Source: Caenorhabditis remanei
Taxonomy: Eukaryota; Nematoda; Chromadorea; Rhabditida; Rhabditidae
Assembly: GCF_010183535.1 (NCBI RefSeq)
Contig: NC_071331.1
Location: 1,488,001 to 1,552,000 of the forward strand
DNA: 64,000 nt
Reading direction: 5' to 3'
Shown: positions 31,741-43,204 of the stretch, piece after piece
Position numbering within the stretch: position 1 is the stretch's first letter
Layout of the letters: each line of letters starts with the position of its first letter
Made by a program: the position numbers and the translations under genes
The notes under the pieces: model-generated
Seen by the model: only the letters and a program-made list of their open reading frames with translations
Told to the model about the DNA's origin: nothing
Database searches by the model: none

Positions 31741-32201
31741 AAATCAAGATTTGAACAAGGCTCTCGAAAATGTTCGCGCTGGGATTCCTTATGCTCATGG
31801 TGGTTCAGTGAGGAAATCGTGCAAAAAACACGTTATATTAGATTGATTGAATACTCAACAAATTACAGCTCTACAATTAGATTGAATTAGATTTAGATTC
31901 GTGAATATCAGAAAATGAGACAGAAAAGTAATTTGAAAATTTTTCACATTTATCTGGACGAGAAAATATGAGTTCTCTAAGAAAAAATTATTTCATGTTT
32001 CAAAACCATGCTTTTCACCAAATGATTGTCACCAGCTAATGTTTTTAGAGTGGGTAGTTGTATTTCAGACCAAAGGAATCGAGGAGCTAAACGTTTTAGT
32101 GTCTCAACTGAAGAAGACCTCATTCGAAAGTTGCTGAGAGCTTCAAAATGGACTCTTTCCTAAAATCATCCGAAGAATCATCTAACTCTGATAATTATTG
32201 A
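31741..32201 (+). pseudogene. hlh copy 3, broken
   Basis: The exon 2 relic starts inside helix 1 (GATTTGAACAAGGCTCTCG, about 31,749) and keeps CTTATGCTCATGGTGGTTC and GTGAGGAAAT. It then loses the rest of helix 2 through a deletion that fuses it to intron 2 sequence (TTATATTAGATTGA). An exon 3 relic with a good TATTTCAG acceptor begins at 32,069 (ACCAAAGGAATCGAGGAGCT). Relative to the intact genes it has Ala-to-Thr, an internal deletion and a premature TGA, yet ends at the same GATAATTATTGA. Exon 1, basic region and promoter are absent. It cannot make a bHLH protein. Confidence 0.85.
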
Positions 32202-32381
32202 GAACATTAGTTGATGTTTGAAATAAAAAAAGTTTTGAGTTTCAGATAACTGTTAAAATCCATAATCCAAGTTGGAGAATCAATAGAATGGAATCGGATT
32301 TCACTATATTTTTTATGCTGGTGATGAAATGGTAAATTAGTTTTAATCAGATTTAAAAAAAAAAGTATCTACATACGTCAG

Positions 32382-32447
32382 CTGTTTCAAACACAACTAT
32401 TTATCTCGGTAAGTATTTATTTTTATTGAATTTGCCATAAGTCAGAC
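32382..32447 (+). ncRNA. Candidate 21U-RNA locus
   Basis: CTGTTTCA at 32,382-32,389; TATT gives U at 32,427 (+38). Just downstream of pseudogene copy 3. Confidence 0.55.
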
Positions 32448-32685
32448 CCGAGAATGTGTTGCATTCAGAGATCTGCTTCGGGGTCAGAGATTTGTTCAGT
32501 TCCGAATTTACTAAAAAAACACAAAAATGGCTGTGAAGTGATAATGTGTATTTTATTGTTCTTGAATTTAGAATTCCAATGCTGCAGCGAGAACTTTTAA
32601 ACGAATCAACGTTGAAAACTCACCGGAATCTTTATTCTGAATCCACAAGAATATCAGCCAAACTGAAGTTTTTTCATGGCATTAT

Positions 32686-32940
32686 TAGCCGAGCAAATTC
32701 GTTACAACTGCGCCCCGCCGCAAACGAGAGAGTATCGGCGAGAGACGCAGATTTTTTTCTCGCGCCAACAATTATTTTCACTATTTTTCGAAAGTTTTTA
32801 TGTAATTTGTTCTTAAAAACAGCGAAAATAGGTCAAAATGGTAAAAATATTTGTTCGCGCGAGAAAAAATTCTGCCTCTCTCACCGATACTCTCTCGTTT
32901 GCGGTGGGGCGCAGTTGTAAGAGGGGGTGGGCCGCTAATA
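32686..32940. mobile_element. Hairpin MITE, TTACAACTG family, copy 2
   Basis: About 255 bp with long inverted arms: TTACAACTGCGCCCCGCCGC and GAGAGAGTATCGGCGAGAG on the left, complements on the right (to GGGGCGCAGTTGTAA). AT-rich loop. The frames at 32,546-33,050 run through it and are chance. Confidence 0.85.
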
Positions 32941-33610
32941 GAACAATCAAAATTTTGGAAACAAAAATTCAATATTTCAAACAACTACAGTTTTCAGATG
33001 TCAACTGTATTTATATAATAATAATGTTTCCGGCGACTCGCTGTCAGTGATAAGGATTTGTTTCATTAGCACAGAAAGTGCATACAAGAACAAAACTATC
33101 AGTTTGAATGACTTAACAAAAACTTGTGTATCAAACGGCTTCCTAATAACGCTATTATCAATAATCAGTTATGTGATGAATGGGAAACAGCATCAATTGG
33201 AATAAAAATGTGCTTCATGAAGTTTCGAATGAAATGGTAAAAACTACCGTTTTATAGTTTCAATATGTTAGATACTTTTATTTTCAAAATTTGATTCTGT
33301 GTTTTTTATACTGAAATTTTTTTTGCACAACAAAATTCAAATAGAAGTTCACCCACGTTCTGAATCCTACACAACAATATTTGGTCAGTGTGATTATTGA
33401 AATTTCAGTAGTAAAATAGTAAACCAAATAAAATTCTTGATAGGTGTTCCTTCAAAATCATTCATTTTTCCAAGATTTTTTGCAAAATTTTTAAAAAATC
33501 CGAAAAACATAAATGTTTTAATTGTTAATGTCTCATTGAAAACATAACATATCCATAGCCAACTGTGGTGGTTTCACTATGTACTGTTTTTAAACGTTAT
33601 CACATTTTCC
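32940..33610. other. AT-rich spacer
   Basis: No gene. 33,400-33,612 resembles the end of hlh intron 1 (AGTAAACCAAATAAAATTC, then CATTGAAAACATAA, then TTTTCCAG), so the fourth hlh copy brought part of its intron along. Confidence 0.5.
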
Positions 33611-33612
33611 AG

Positions 33613-33971
33613 ATGCCGAATGCACGATCTTCTTCGTGCTGTAAGTTTCTAAGCTCATGGTGGTTCGATAAGAAAATTGAGCAGGATTACAACATTGCTC
33701 CTGACTTAAAATCATATCGTTATGCACACATCTTCGTCAAAGCTGTTCAACGGAAAATTAGTTGTTGATTCTGGAAAATCAAAAAAATTCTGATACTAGA
33801 GCAAGTTTCTAAGAATATGTTTTTGATCCAATCTTGAACTTTTATTTCTTCTCGAAAAACATAATCGAAGAGCTAGGCGTTATAGTCTTCCAGTTGGAGA
33901 AACAGTCAGCTTCTGAAAATTCTGAGCCTGGAAAACGAGCCTTTCTCGAAGTCATCGTTGTCATCTGAAGT
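33613..33971 (+). pseudogene. hlh copy 4, broken
   Basis: The exon 2 acceptor TTTTCCAG and ATGCCGAATGCACGAT (basic region end RCRMHD) are kept. Eighteen bases of helix 1 are then missing, and GCTGTAAGTTTCTAA introduces a stop where the genes have AVIPYA. The rest of exon 2 is recognisable (GCTCATGGTGGTTCGATAAG) with a second stop. The exon 3 relic at about 33,862 (ATAATCGAAGAGCTAGGCG) has lost its acceptor and the SDNY end. The base change also created a perfect donor GTAAGT at 33,641. Confidence 0.8.
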
Positions 33972-33979
33972 ATTTGCAG

Positions 33980-34350
33980 ACACCTCTGTAAGATTTGTGC
34001 TGAAACAACTATCGCGTTTAGAAAAGGCACGTTGGAGGCTCAAAAAGAAATTCAAAAAACACTAATAAGTTTTTCTTGAATGATGGTTATGTAACAGTAA
34101 CTTTGATTTTGAACACGTAGAAATGACATACCAAAGTTGTCAGATATCTGACAACTACACTTCTGGAGAGTCACAGTTCCCGAATACTGGTTTCTTCGGT
34201 GATTCGAACCACTTTCATTATTTCAGTCTACCTCCACTGTTGGAAAATATCAAAACTGCACAGCAATCTGGAAATTGTTTTCATTATGAGAGAACTCCAT
34301 TTTCATACTGCAAATTAAAAAAATCGCCACTCAGAAACAGTTTTGTTTGA
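33980..34350 (+). pseudogene. Possible orphan two-exon coding remnant
   Basis: Speculative. After TATTTGCAG (33,979) a frame runs 29 codons (HLCKICAETTIAFRKGTLEA...) to 34,068. A 52-nt intron (34,069-34,120, GTTTTT...CACGTAG) would join it in frame to a 75-codon exon (MTYQSCQISDNYTSGESQFP...) ending at TGA 34,350. The intron length is typical of nematodes and residue composition looks protein-like (Cys, Trp-poor, mixed), unlike neighbouring frames. No start exon is visible, the donor is weak, and I recognise no domain. It begins exactly where similarity to the hlh exon 3 ends, so it may be a fragment of another gene joined at a duplication breakpoint. Confidence 0.3.
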
Positions 34351-34980
34351 TGCTGAATATGAGGTTTGAGCATTCATCTGACTAGGAATCTAAATCTATA
34401 ATAAATTGCGCACAAGCAGAAAAATAGAATATATGGCTATATAAAAGTTCCATGAAGCAGAAAGTCATAATAGAAAGGTCTGATCAAGAGTAAATATAGG
34501 ATTTTAGGATTTTCGATCATTTGAGAATTTTTTGTGTCAGTATGGACCAAGTAACTATTATAACCAAACTGTTCTATTCAATTTGTTCCTAATTTGAATC
34601 AGAATTATTTTTTGAACTCGAAATTAAAGTTACGTAGGACACAATTCAATAATTAGGAAAACTACACAGTAAGTATTTTTATAACAACAAACTCATATTC
34701 GATATATTACTTAGAGGGTAACAAAAAGTCTATATAAAACATCTGTGCTACAATAAAATTAACGCGAAATTCGAAACTTAGTAGTTGGGTACGATAATTT
34801 CTCCCTCTCCCCCCTAGGCCTGGAGGGAGAGGGAGAGGAGGGCGTTAGGTGTTGCGCGGAGGGTGAGAGGGAGGGAGAGGGTAGGTTCGATCTCGCCTGA
34901 ACATTTTTTTGAAATTTTTTTAAAAAAATTTTCAAATTAATTTCAAATTTCAAATTAATTTCAAATTTCAAAAATATTAT
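34351..34980. other. AT-rich spacer with a GA/CT foldback
   Basis: Mostly featureless. 34,799-34,880 is purine/pyrimidine biased: CTCCCTCTCCCC and GGAGGGAGAGGGAG form an inverted repeat around CCTAGGCC, followed by more GGGAGAGGG. 34,915-34,980 repeats TTTCAAATTAA before the satellite begins. Confidence 0.6.
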
Positions 34981-35846
34981 GCAGTCCGTCTCACGATACT
35001 CCAACTCCTGTGCCTAATAAACTTAGAAATTTTTATAAATTTTATAATTTTAAGGAGAAGGCATGATGATAACCGCGAATGCAGTCCGTCTCACGATACT
35101 CCAACTCCTGTGCCTAACAAACTTAGAAATTTTTATAAATTTTATAATTTTAAGGAGAAGGCATGATGATAACCGCGAATGCAGTCCGTCTCACGATACT
35201 CCAACTCCTGTGCCTAACAAACTTAGAAATTTTTATAAATTTTATAATTTTAAGGAGAAGGCATGATGATAACCGCGAATGCAGTCCGTCTCACGATACT
35301 TCAACTCCTGTGCCTAATAAACTTAGAAATTTTTATAAATTTTATAATTTTAAGGAGAAGGCATGATGATAACCGCGAATGCAGTCCGTCTCACGATACT
35401 CCAACTCCTGTGCCTAATAAACTTAGAAATTTTTATAAATTTTATAATTTTAAGGAGAAGGCATGATGATAACCGCGAATGCAGTCCGTCTCACGATACT
35501 CCAACTCCTGTGCCTAATAAACTCAAGTAATTTTTATAAAGTTTATAATTTTAAGGAGAAGGCATGATGATAACCGCGAATGCAGTCCGTCTCACGATAC
35601 TCCAACTCCTGTGCCTAATAAACTTAGAAATTTTTATAAATTTTATAATTTTAAGGAGAAGGCATGATGATAACCGCGAATGCAGTCCGTCTCACGATAC
35701 TCCAACTCCTGTGCCTAACAAACTTAGAAATTTTTATAAATTTTATAATTTTAAGGAGAAGGCATGATGATAACCGCGAATGCAGTCCGTCTCACGATAC
35801 TCCAACTCCTGTGCCTAACAAACTTAGAAATTTTTATAAAGTTTAT
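34981..35846 (+). repeat. 100-bp satellite, left block
   Basis: About 8.7 tandem units of 100 or 101 bp with GGAGAAGGCATGATGATAAC and CGATACTCCAACTCCTGTG. Mostly A-type units (AAACTTAGAAATTT), with one B-type (AAACTCAAGTAATTT). Interrupted by a foldback at 35,847. Frames of 67 residues repeat every 100 bp in shifting phase and are not genes. Confidence 0.95.
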
Positions 35847-37798
35847 GACGCACTCTCTGACTCGTTCGAGCATCGATCAACAGACCATGTTCACCCGAAA
35901 AAAGTCGACCATCTCCGATTTGCCAATCCTTTTGATCAAAGATAGTACCAAGTGTTCTTAGCAAATTGGGGTACTTTTTGGCCAGGTCCGTCACCTGGGT
36001 ACCTAGAAAAATCAAAAAATCGATATTTTTCGAAAATTTTTCCTGAAGGAGTTAGGAATGAAATCTCAACGGGAAATTAATGTAGACACTATTTTAAGCA
36101 TTTTTTGTGTTCAGAACAAAATTCCAGCTCAACACCTTCATAGTGAAAATTTTGAAAATTTATGAAATTTTCGGGTTTTTTTCATGAAATCGTTTTTATC
36201 TCGGCAGGGACACGAGAAGACGGGCTTTTTTATTTTAAATTCGGAATCTACATAAAATTTGGTATTGGAAACATGCTGTCCCTACTCGTATCTCTAGACC
36301 TAAAAAAAGATTTTTTGGAAAGTATGAGAAAAACTTGGATTTTAATTTTCGAGGTCCTCCGGTAAATTATTTTTGATGTTCCAAAACAAAGGTTTTTTGA
36401 ATTTTTTTATTCAGTCATGTCATTTTATTTTATTCCGAACGCGATTTTCGATCATACCACAAAAAATTTTTCGAAAAAATTGAATTTTTTGAATTTTTGA
36501 AATTTTTTCCTGAAATGAATCATTTGAACTGAAATATGAAGGATAACATTATAAAATTAGAAGGATATGATTGAAACATAATTTAGGTTTATGAAAAAAC
36601 TAATTTCCATCATCGGGTCATCTGCAACGTACGATTTCATGATGAAATTTAGAGAAATGTTCAACTACGGTAGTTGATGCATAGGAACTTTGTACTTGCA
36701 ACGTTATTTGGCAAAGGACTGTGTTGAAAATGACAGCACACATAAGAAAACTGCAAAAATTGATTAATATAGCAAGACTTTCGAAAAAAAAAATTGAAAA
36801 AAAGAGACTCATACATGTTCAATGGTCTGACCTTTTTTGGAAGTCAGAAAAGGTTTTTTTCAATTTTTTTTTCGAAAGTCTTGCTATATTAATCAATTTT
36901 TGCAGTTTTCTTATGTGTGCTGTCATTTTCAACACAGTCCTTTGCCAAATAACGTTGCAAGTACAAAGTTCCTATGCATCAACTACCGTAGTTGAACATT
37001 TCTCTAAATTTCATCATGAAATCGTACGTTGCAGATGACCCGATGATGGAAATTAGTTTTTTCATAAACCTAAATTATGTTTCAATCATATCCTTCTAAT
37101 TTTATAATGTTATCCTTCATATTTCAGTTCAAATGATTCATTTCAGGAAAAAATTTCAAAAATTCAAAAAATTCAATTTTTTCGAAAAATTTTTTGTGGT
37201 ATGATCGAAAATCGTGTTCGGAATAAAATAAAATGACATGACTGAATAAAAAAATTCAAAAAACCTTTGTTTTGGAACATCAAAAATAATTTACCGGAGG
37301 ACCTCGAAAATTAAAATCCAAGTTTTTCTCATACTTTCCAAAAAATCTTTTTTTAGGTCTAGAGATACGAGTAGGGACAGCATGTTTCCAATACCAAATT
37401 TTATGTAGATTCCGAATTTAAAATAAAAAAGCCCGTCTTCTCGTGTCCCTGCCGAGATAAAAACGATTTCATGAAAAAAACCCGAAAATTTCATAAATTT
37501 TCAAAATTTTCACTATGAAGGTGTTGAGCTGGAATTTTGTTCTGAACACAAAAAATGCTTAAAATAGTGTCTACATTAATTTCCCGTTGAGATTTCATTC
37601 CTAACTCCTTCAGGAAAAATTTTCGAAAAATATCGATTTTTTGATTTTTCTAGGTACCCAGGTGACGGACCTGGCCAAAAAGTACCCCAATTTGCTAAGA
37701 ACACTTGGTACTATCTTTGATCAAAAGGATTGGCAAATCGGAGATGGTCGACTTTTTTCGGGTGAACATGGGTGATCGAACGAGTCAGAGAGTGCGTC
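35847..37798. mobile_element. 1.95-kb near-perfect foldback inserted in the satellite
   Basis: Ends GACGCACTCTCTGACTCG and complement. TTAT at 35,843-35,846 and 37,799-37,802 looks like a 4-bp target duplication. Arms of about 950 bp meet at a loop near 36,809-36,858. They are almost identical: the frames at 36,162-36,365 (+) and 37,291-37,494 (-) translate the same. The left tip has a short extra segment near 35,870. The arms contain no recognisable transposase, so it is a non-autonomous foldback element. Confidence 0.85.
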
Positions 37799-40700
37799 TT
37801 ATAATTTTAAGGAGAAGGCATGATGATAACCGCGAATGCAGTCCGTCTCACGATACTCCAACTCCTGTGCCTAATAAACTCAAGTAATTTTTATAAATTT
37901 TATAATTTTAAGGAGAAGGCATGATGATAACCGCGAATGCAGTCCGTCTCACGATACTCCAACTCCTGTGCCTAATAAACTCAAGTAATTTTTATAAATT
38001 TTATAATTTTAAGGAGAAGGCATGATGATAACCGCGAATGCAGTCCGTCTCACGATACTCCAACTCCTGTGCCTAATAAACTTAGAAATTTTTATAAATT
38101 TTATAATTTTAAGGAGAAGGCATGATGATAACCGCGAATGCAGTCCGTCTCACGATACTCCAACTCCTGTGCCTAATAAACTCAAGTAATTTTTATAAAT
38201 TTTATAATTTTAAGGAGAAGGCATGATGATAACCGCGAATGCAGTCCGTCTCACGATACTCCAACTCCTGTGCCTAATAAACTCAAGTAATTTTTATAAA
38301 TTTTATAATTTTGAGGAGAAGGCATGATGATAACCGCGAATGCAGTCCGTCTCACGATACTCCAACTCCTGTGCCTAACAAACTTAGAAATTTTTATAAA
38401 TTTTATAATTTTAAGGAGAAGGCATGATGATAACCGCGAATGCAGTCCGTCTCACGATACTCCAACTCCTGTGCCTAACAAACTTAGAAATTTTTATAAA
38501 TTTTATAATTTTAAGGAGAAGGCATGATGATAACCGCGAATGCAGTCCGTCTCACGATACTCCAACTCCTGTGCCTAATAAACTCAAGTAATTTTTATAA
38601 ATTTTATAATTTTAAGGAAAAGGCATGATGATAACCGCGAATGCAGTCCGTCTCACGATACTCCAACTCCTGTTCCTAACAAACTTAGAAATTTTTATAA
38701 ATTTTATAATTTTAAGGAGAAGGCATGATGATAACCGCGAATGCAGTCCGTCTCACGATACTCCAACTCCTGTGCCTAATAAACTCAAGTAATTTTTATA
38801 AATTTTATAATTTTAAGGAGAAGGCATGATGATAACCGCGAATGCAGTCCGTCTCACGATACTCCAACTCCTGTGCCTAATAAACTCAAGTAATTTTTAT
38901 AAATTTTATAATTTTAAGGAAAAGGCATGATGATAACCGCGAATGCAGTCCGTCTCACGATACTCCAACTCCTGTTCCTAACAAACTTAGAAATTTTTAT
39001 AAATTTTATAATTTTAAGGAGAAGGCATGATGATAACCGCGAATGCAGTCCGTCTCACGATACTCCAACTCCTGTGCCTAATAAACTCAAGTAATTTTTA
39101 TAAATTTTATAATTTTAAGGAGAAGGCATGATGATAACCGCGAATGCAGTCCGTCTCACGATACTCCAACTCCTGTGCCTAACAAACTTAGAAATTTTTA
39201 TAAATTTTATAATTTTAAGGAGAAGGCATGATGATAACCGCGAATGCAGTCCGTCTCACGATACTCCAACTCCTGTGCCTAACAAACTTAGAAATTTTTA
39301 TAAATTTTATAATTTTAAGGAGAAGGCATGATGATAACCGCGAATGCAGTCCGTCTCACGATACTCCAACTCCTGTGCCTAACAAACTTAGAAATTTTTA
39401 TAAATTTTATAATTTTAAGGAGAAGGCATGATGATAACCGCGAATGCAGTCCGTCTCACGATACTCCAACTCCTGTGCCTAATAAACTCAAGTAATTTTT
39501 ATAAATTTTATAATTTTGAGGAGAAGGCATGATGATAACCGCGAATGCAGTCCGTCTCACGATACTCCAACTCCTGTGCCTAACAAACTTAGAAATTTTT
39601 ATAAATTTTATAATTTTAAGGAGAAGGCATGATGATAACCGCGAATGCAGTCCGTCTCACGATACTCCAACTCCTGTGCCTAACAAACTTAGAAATTTTT
39701 ATAAATTTTATAATTTTAAGGAGAAGGCATGATGATAACCGCGAATGCAGTCCGTCTCACGATACTCCAACTCCTGTGCCTAATAAACTCAAGTAATTTT
39801 TATAAATTTTATAATTTTAAGGAGAAGGCATGATGATAACCGCGAATGCAGTCCGTCTCACGATACTCCAACTCCTGTGCCTAACAAACTTAGAAATTTT
39901 TATAAATTTTATAATTTTAAGGAGAAGGCATGATGATAACCGCGAATGCAGTCCGTCTCACGATACTCCAACTCCTGTGCCTAACAAACTTAGAAATTTT
40001 TATAAATTTTATAATTTTAAGGAGAAGGCATGATGATAACCGCGAATGCAGTCCGTCTCACGATACTCCAACTCCTGTGCCTAACAAACTTAGAAATTTT
40101 TATAAATTTTATAATTTTAAGGAGAAGGCATGATGATAACCGCGAATGCAGTCCGTCTCACGATACTCCAACTCCTGTGCCTAATAAACTCAAGTAATTT
40201 TTATAAATTTTATAATTTTGAGGAGAAGGCATGATGATAACCGCGAATGCAGTCCGTCTCACGATACTCCAACTCCTGTGCCTAACAAACTTAGAAATTT
40301 TTATAAATTTTATAATTTTAAGGAGAAGGCATGATGATAACCGCGAATGCAGTCCGTCTCACGATACTCCAACTCCTGTGCCTAACAAACTTAGAAATTT
40401 TTATAAATTTTATAATTTTAAGGAGAAGGCATGATGATAACCGCGAATGCAGTCCGTCTCACGATACTCCAACTCCTGTGCCTAATAAACTCAAGTAATT
40501 TTTATAAATTTTATAATTTTAAGGAAAAGGCATGATGATAACCGCGAATGCAGTCCGTCTCACGATACTCCAACTCCTGTTCCTAACAAACTTAGAAATT
40601 TTTATAAATTTTATAATTTTAAGGAGAAGGCATGATGATAACCGCGAATGCAGTCCGTCTCACGATACTCCAACTCCTGTGCCTAATAAACTCAAGTAAT

Positions 40701-43204
40701 TTTTATAAATTTTATAATTTTAAGGAGAAGGCATGATGATAACCGCGAATGCAGTCCGTCTCACGATACTCCAACTCCTGTGCCTAATAAACTCAAGTAA
40801 TTTTTATAAATTTTATAATTTTAAGGAAAAGGCATGATGATAACCGCGAATGCAGTCCGTCTCACGATACTCCAACTCCTGTTCCTAACAAACTTAGAAA
40901 TTTTTATAAATTTTATAATTTTAAGGAGAAGGCATGATGATAACCGCGAATGCAGTCCGTCTCACGATACTCCAACTCCTGTGCCTAATAAACTCAAGTA
41001 ATTTTTATAAATTTTATAATTTTAAGGAGAAGGCATGATGATAACCGCGAATGCAGTCCGTCTCACGATACTCCAACTCCTGTGCCTAACAAACTTAGAA
41101 ATTTTTATAAATTTTATAATTTTAAGGAGAAGGCATGATGATAACCGCGAATGCAGTCCGTCTCACGATACTCCAACTCCTGTGCCTAACAAACTTAGAA
41201 ATTTTTATAAATTTTATAATTTTAAGGAGAAGGCATGATGATAACCGCGAATGCAGTCCGTCTCACGATACTCCAACTCCTGTGCCTAATAAACTCAAGT
41301 AATTTTTATAAATTTTATAATTTTAAGGAGAAGGCATGATGATAACCGCGAATGCAGTCCGTCTCACGATACTCCAACTCCTGTGCCTAACAAACTTAGA
41401 AATTTTTATTAATTTTATAATTTTAAGGAGAAGGCATGATGATAACCGCGAATGCAGTCCGTCTCACGATACTCCAACTCCTGTGCCTAATAAACTCAAG
41501 TAATTTTTATAAATTTTATAATTTTAAGGAGAAGGCATGATGATAACCGCGAATGCAGTCCGTCTCACGATACTCCAACTCCTGTGCCTAATAAACTCAA
41601 GTAATTTTTATAAATTTTATAATTTTAAGGAGAAGGCATGATGATAACCGCGAATGCAGTCCGTCTCACGATACTCCAACTCCTGTGCCTAATAAACTCA
41701 AGTAATTTTTATAAATTTTATAATTTTAAGGAGAAGGCATGATGATAACCGCGAATGCAGTCCGTCTCACGATACTCCAACTCCTGTTCCTAATAAACTT
41801 AGAAATTTTTATAAATTTTATAATTTTAAGGAGAAGGCATGATGATAACCGCGAATGCAGTCCGTCTCACGATACTCCAACTCCTGTGCCTAATAAACTC
41901 ATGTAATTTTTATTAATTTTATAATTTTAAGGAGAAGGCATGATGATAACCGCGAATGCAGTCCGTCTCACGATACTCCAACTCCTGTGCCTAATAAACT
42001 CAAGTAATTTTTATTAATTTTATAATTTTAAGGAGAAGGCATGATGATAACCGCGAATGCAGTCCATCTCACGATACTCCAACTCCTGTGCCTAATAAAC
42101 TTAGAAATTTTTATAAATTTTATAATTTTGAGGAGAAGGCATGATGATAACCGCGAATGCAATCCGTCTCACGATACTCCAACTCCTGTGCCTAATAAAC
42201 TCAAGTAATTTTTATAAATTTTATAATTTTAAGGAGAAGGCATGATGATAACCGCGAATGCAGTCCGTCTCACGATACTCCAACTCCTGTGCCTAATAAA
42301 CTCAAGTAATTTTTATAAATTTTATAATTTTGAGGAGAAGGCATGATGATAACCGCGAATGCAGTCCGTCTCACGATACTCCAACTCCTGTGCCTAATAA
42401 ACTTAGAAATTTTTATAAATTTTATAATTTTGAGGAGAAGGCATGATGATAACCGCGAATGCAGTCCGTCTCACGATACTCCAACTCCTGTGCCTAATAA
42501 ACTTAGAAATTTTTATAAATTTTATAATTTTGAGGAGAAGGCATGATGATAACCGCGAATGCAGTCCGTCTCACGATACTCCAACTCCTGTGCCTAATAA
42601 ACTTAGAAATTTTTATAAATTTTATAATTTTGAGGAGAAGGCATGATGATAACCGCGAATGCAGTCCGTCTCACGATACTCCAACTCCTGTGCCTAATAA
42701 ACTCAAGTAATTTTTTTAAATTTTATAATTTTAAGGAGAAGGCATGATGATAACCGCGAATGCAGTCCGTCTCACGATACTCCAACTCCTGTGCCTAATA
42801 AACTTAGAAATTTTTATAAATTTTATAATTTTAAGGAGAAGGCATGATGATAACCGCGAATGCAGTCCGTCTCACGATACTCCAACTCCTGTGCCTAATA
42901 AACTCAAGTAATTTTTTAAATTTTATAATTTTAAGGAGAAGGCATGATGATAACCGCGAATGCAGTCCGTCTCACGATACTCCAACTCCTGTGCCTAATA
43001 AACTTAGAAATTTTTATAAATTTTATAATTTTAAGGAGAAGGCATGATGATAACCGCGAATGCAGTCCGTCTCACGATACTCCAACTCCTGTGCCTAATA
43101 AACTCAAGTAATTTTTTTAAATTTTATAATTTTGAGGAGAAGGCATGATGATAACCGCGAATGCAGTCCGTCTCACGATACTCCAACTCCTGTGCCTAAT
43201 AAAG
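37799..43204 (+). repeat. 100-bp satellite, main block with higher-order repeat
   Basis: About 54 units. A (100 bp) and B (101 bp) monomers alternate in patterns such as AAB and AAAB. Marker variants (AAGGAAAAGGC at 38,617, 38,917, 40,523 and 40,824; CTGTTCCTAAC nearby) recur at a spacing of 1907 bp. So 38,324-40,230 is repeated from 40,231 as a 19-monomer higher-order unit. The right end (41.8-43.2 kb) is more varied. Confidence 0.95.

Noticed and set aside
31690..31890. Third intact hlh gene
   Set aside because: Lacks exon 1 and most of helix 2 and has a premature stop in exon 3.
32546..33050. Frames of 124 and 70 residues
   Set aside because: They run through the arms of a hairpin MITE.
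36162..37494. Frames repeated identically on both strands (also 43,788/45,409 and 43,215/45,970)
   Set aside because: Mirror images caused by palindrome arms; no domain or codon signal.
35063..43047. Series of 67-residue plus-strand frames starting MMITANAV
   Set aside because: One per 100-bp satellite monomer, phase shifts every unit; no gene structure.
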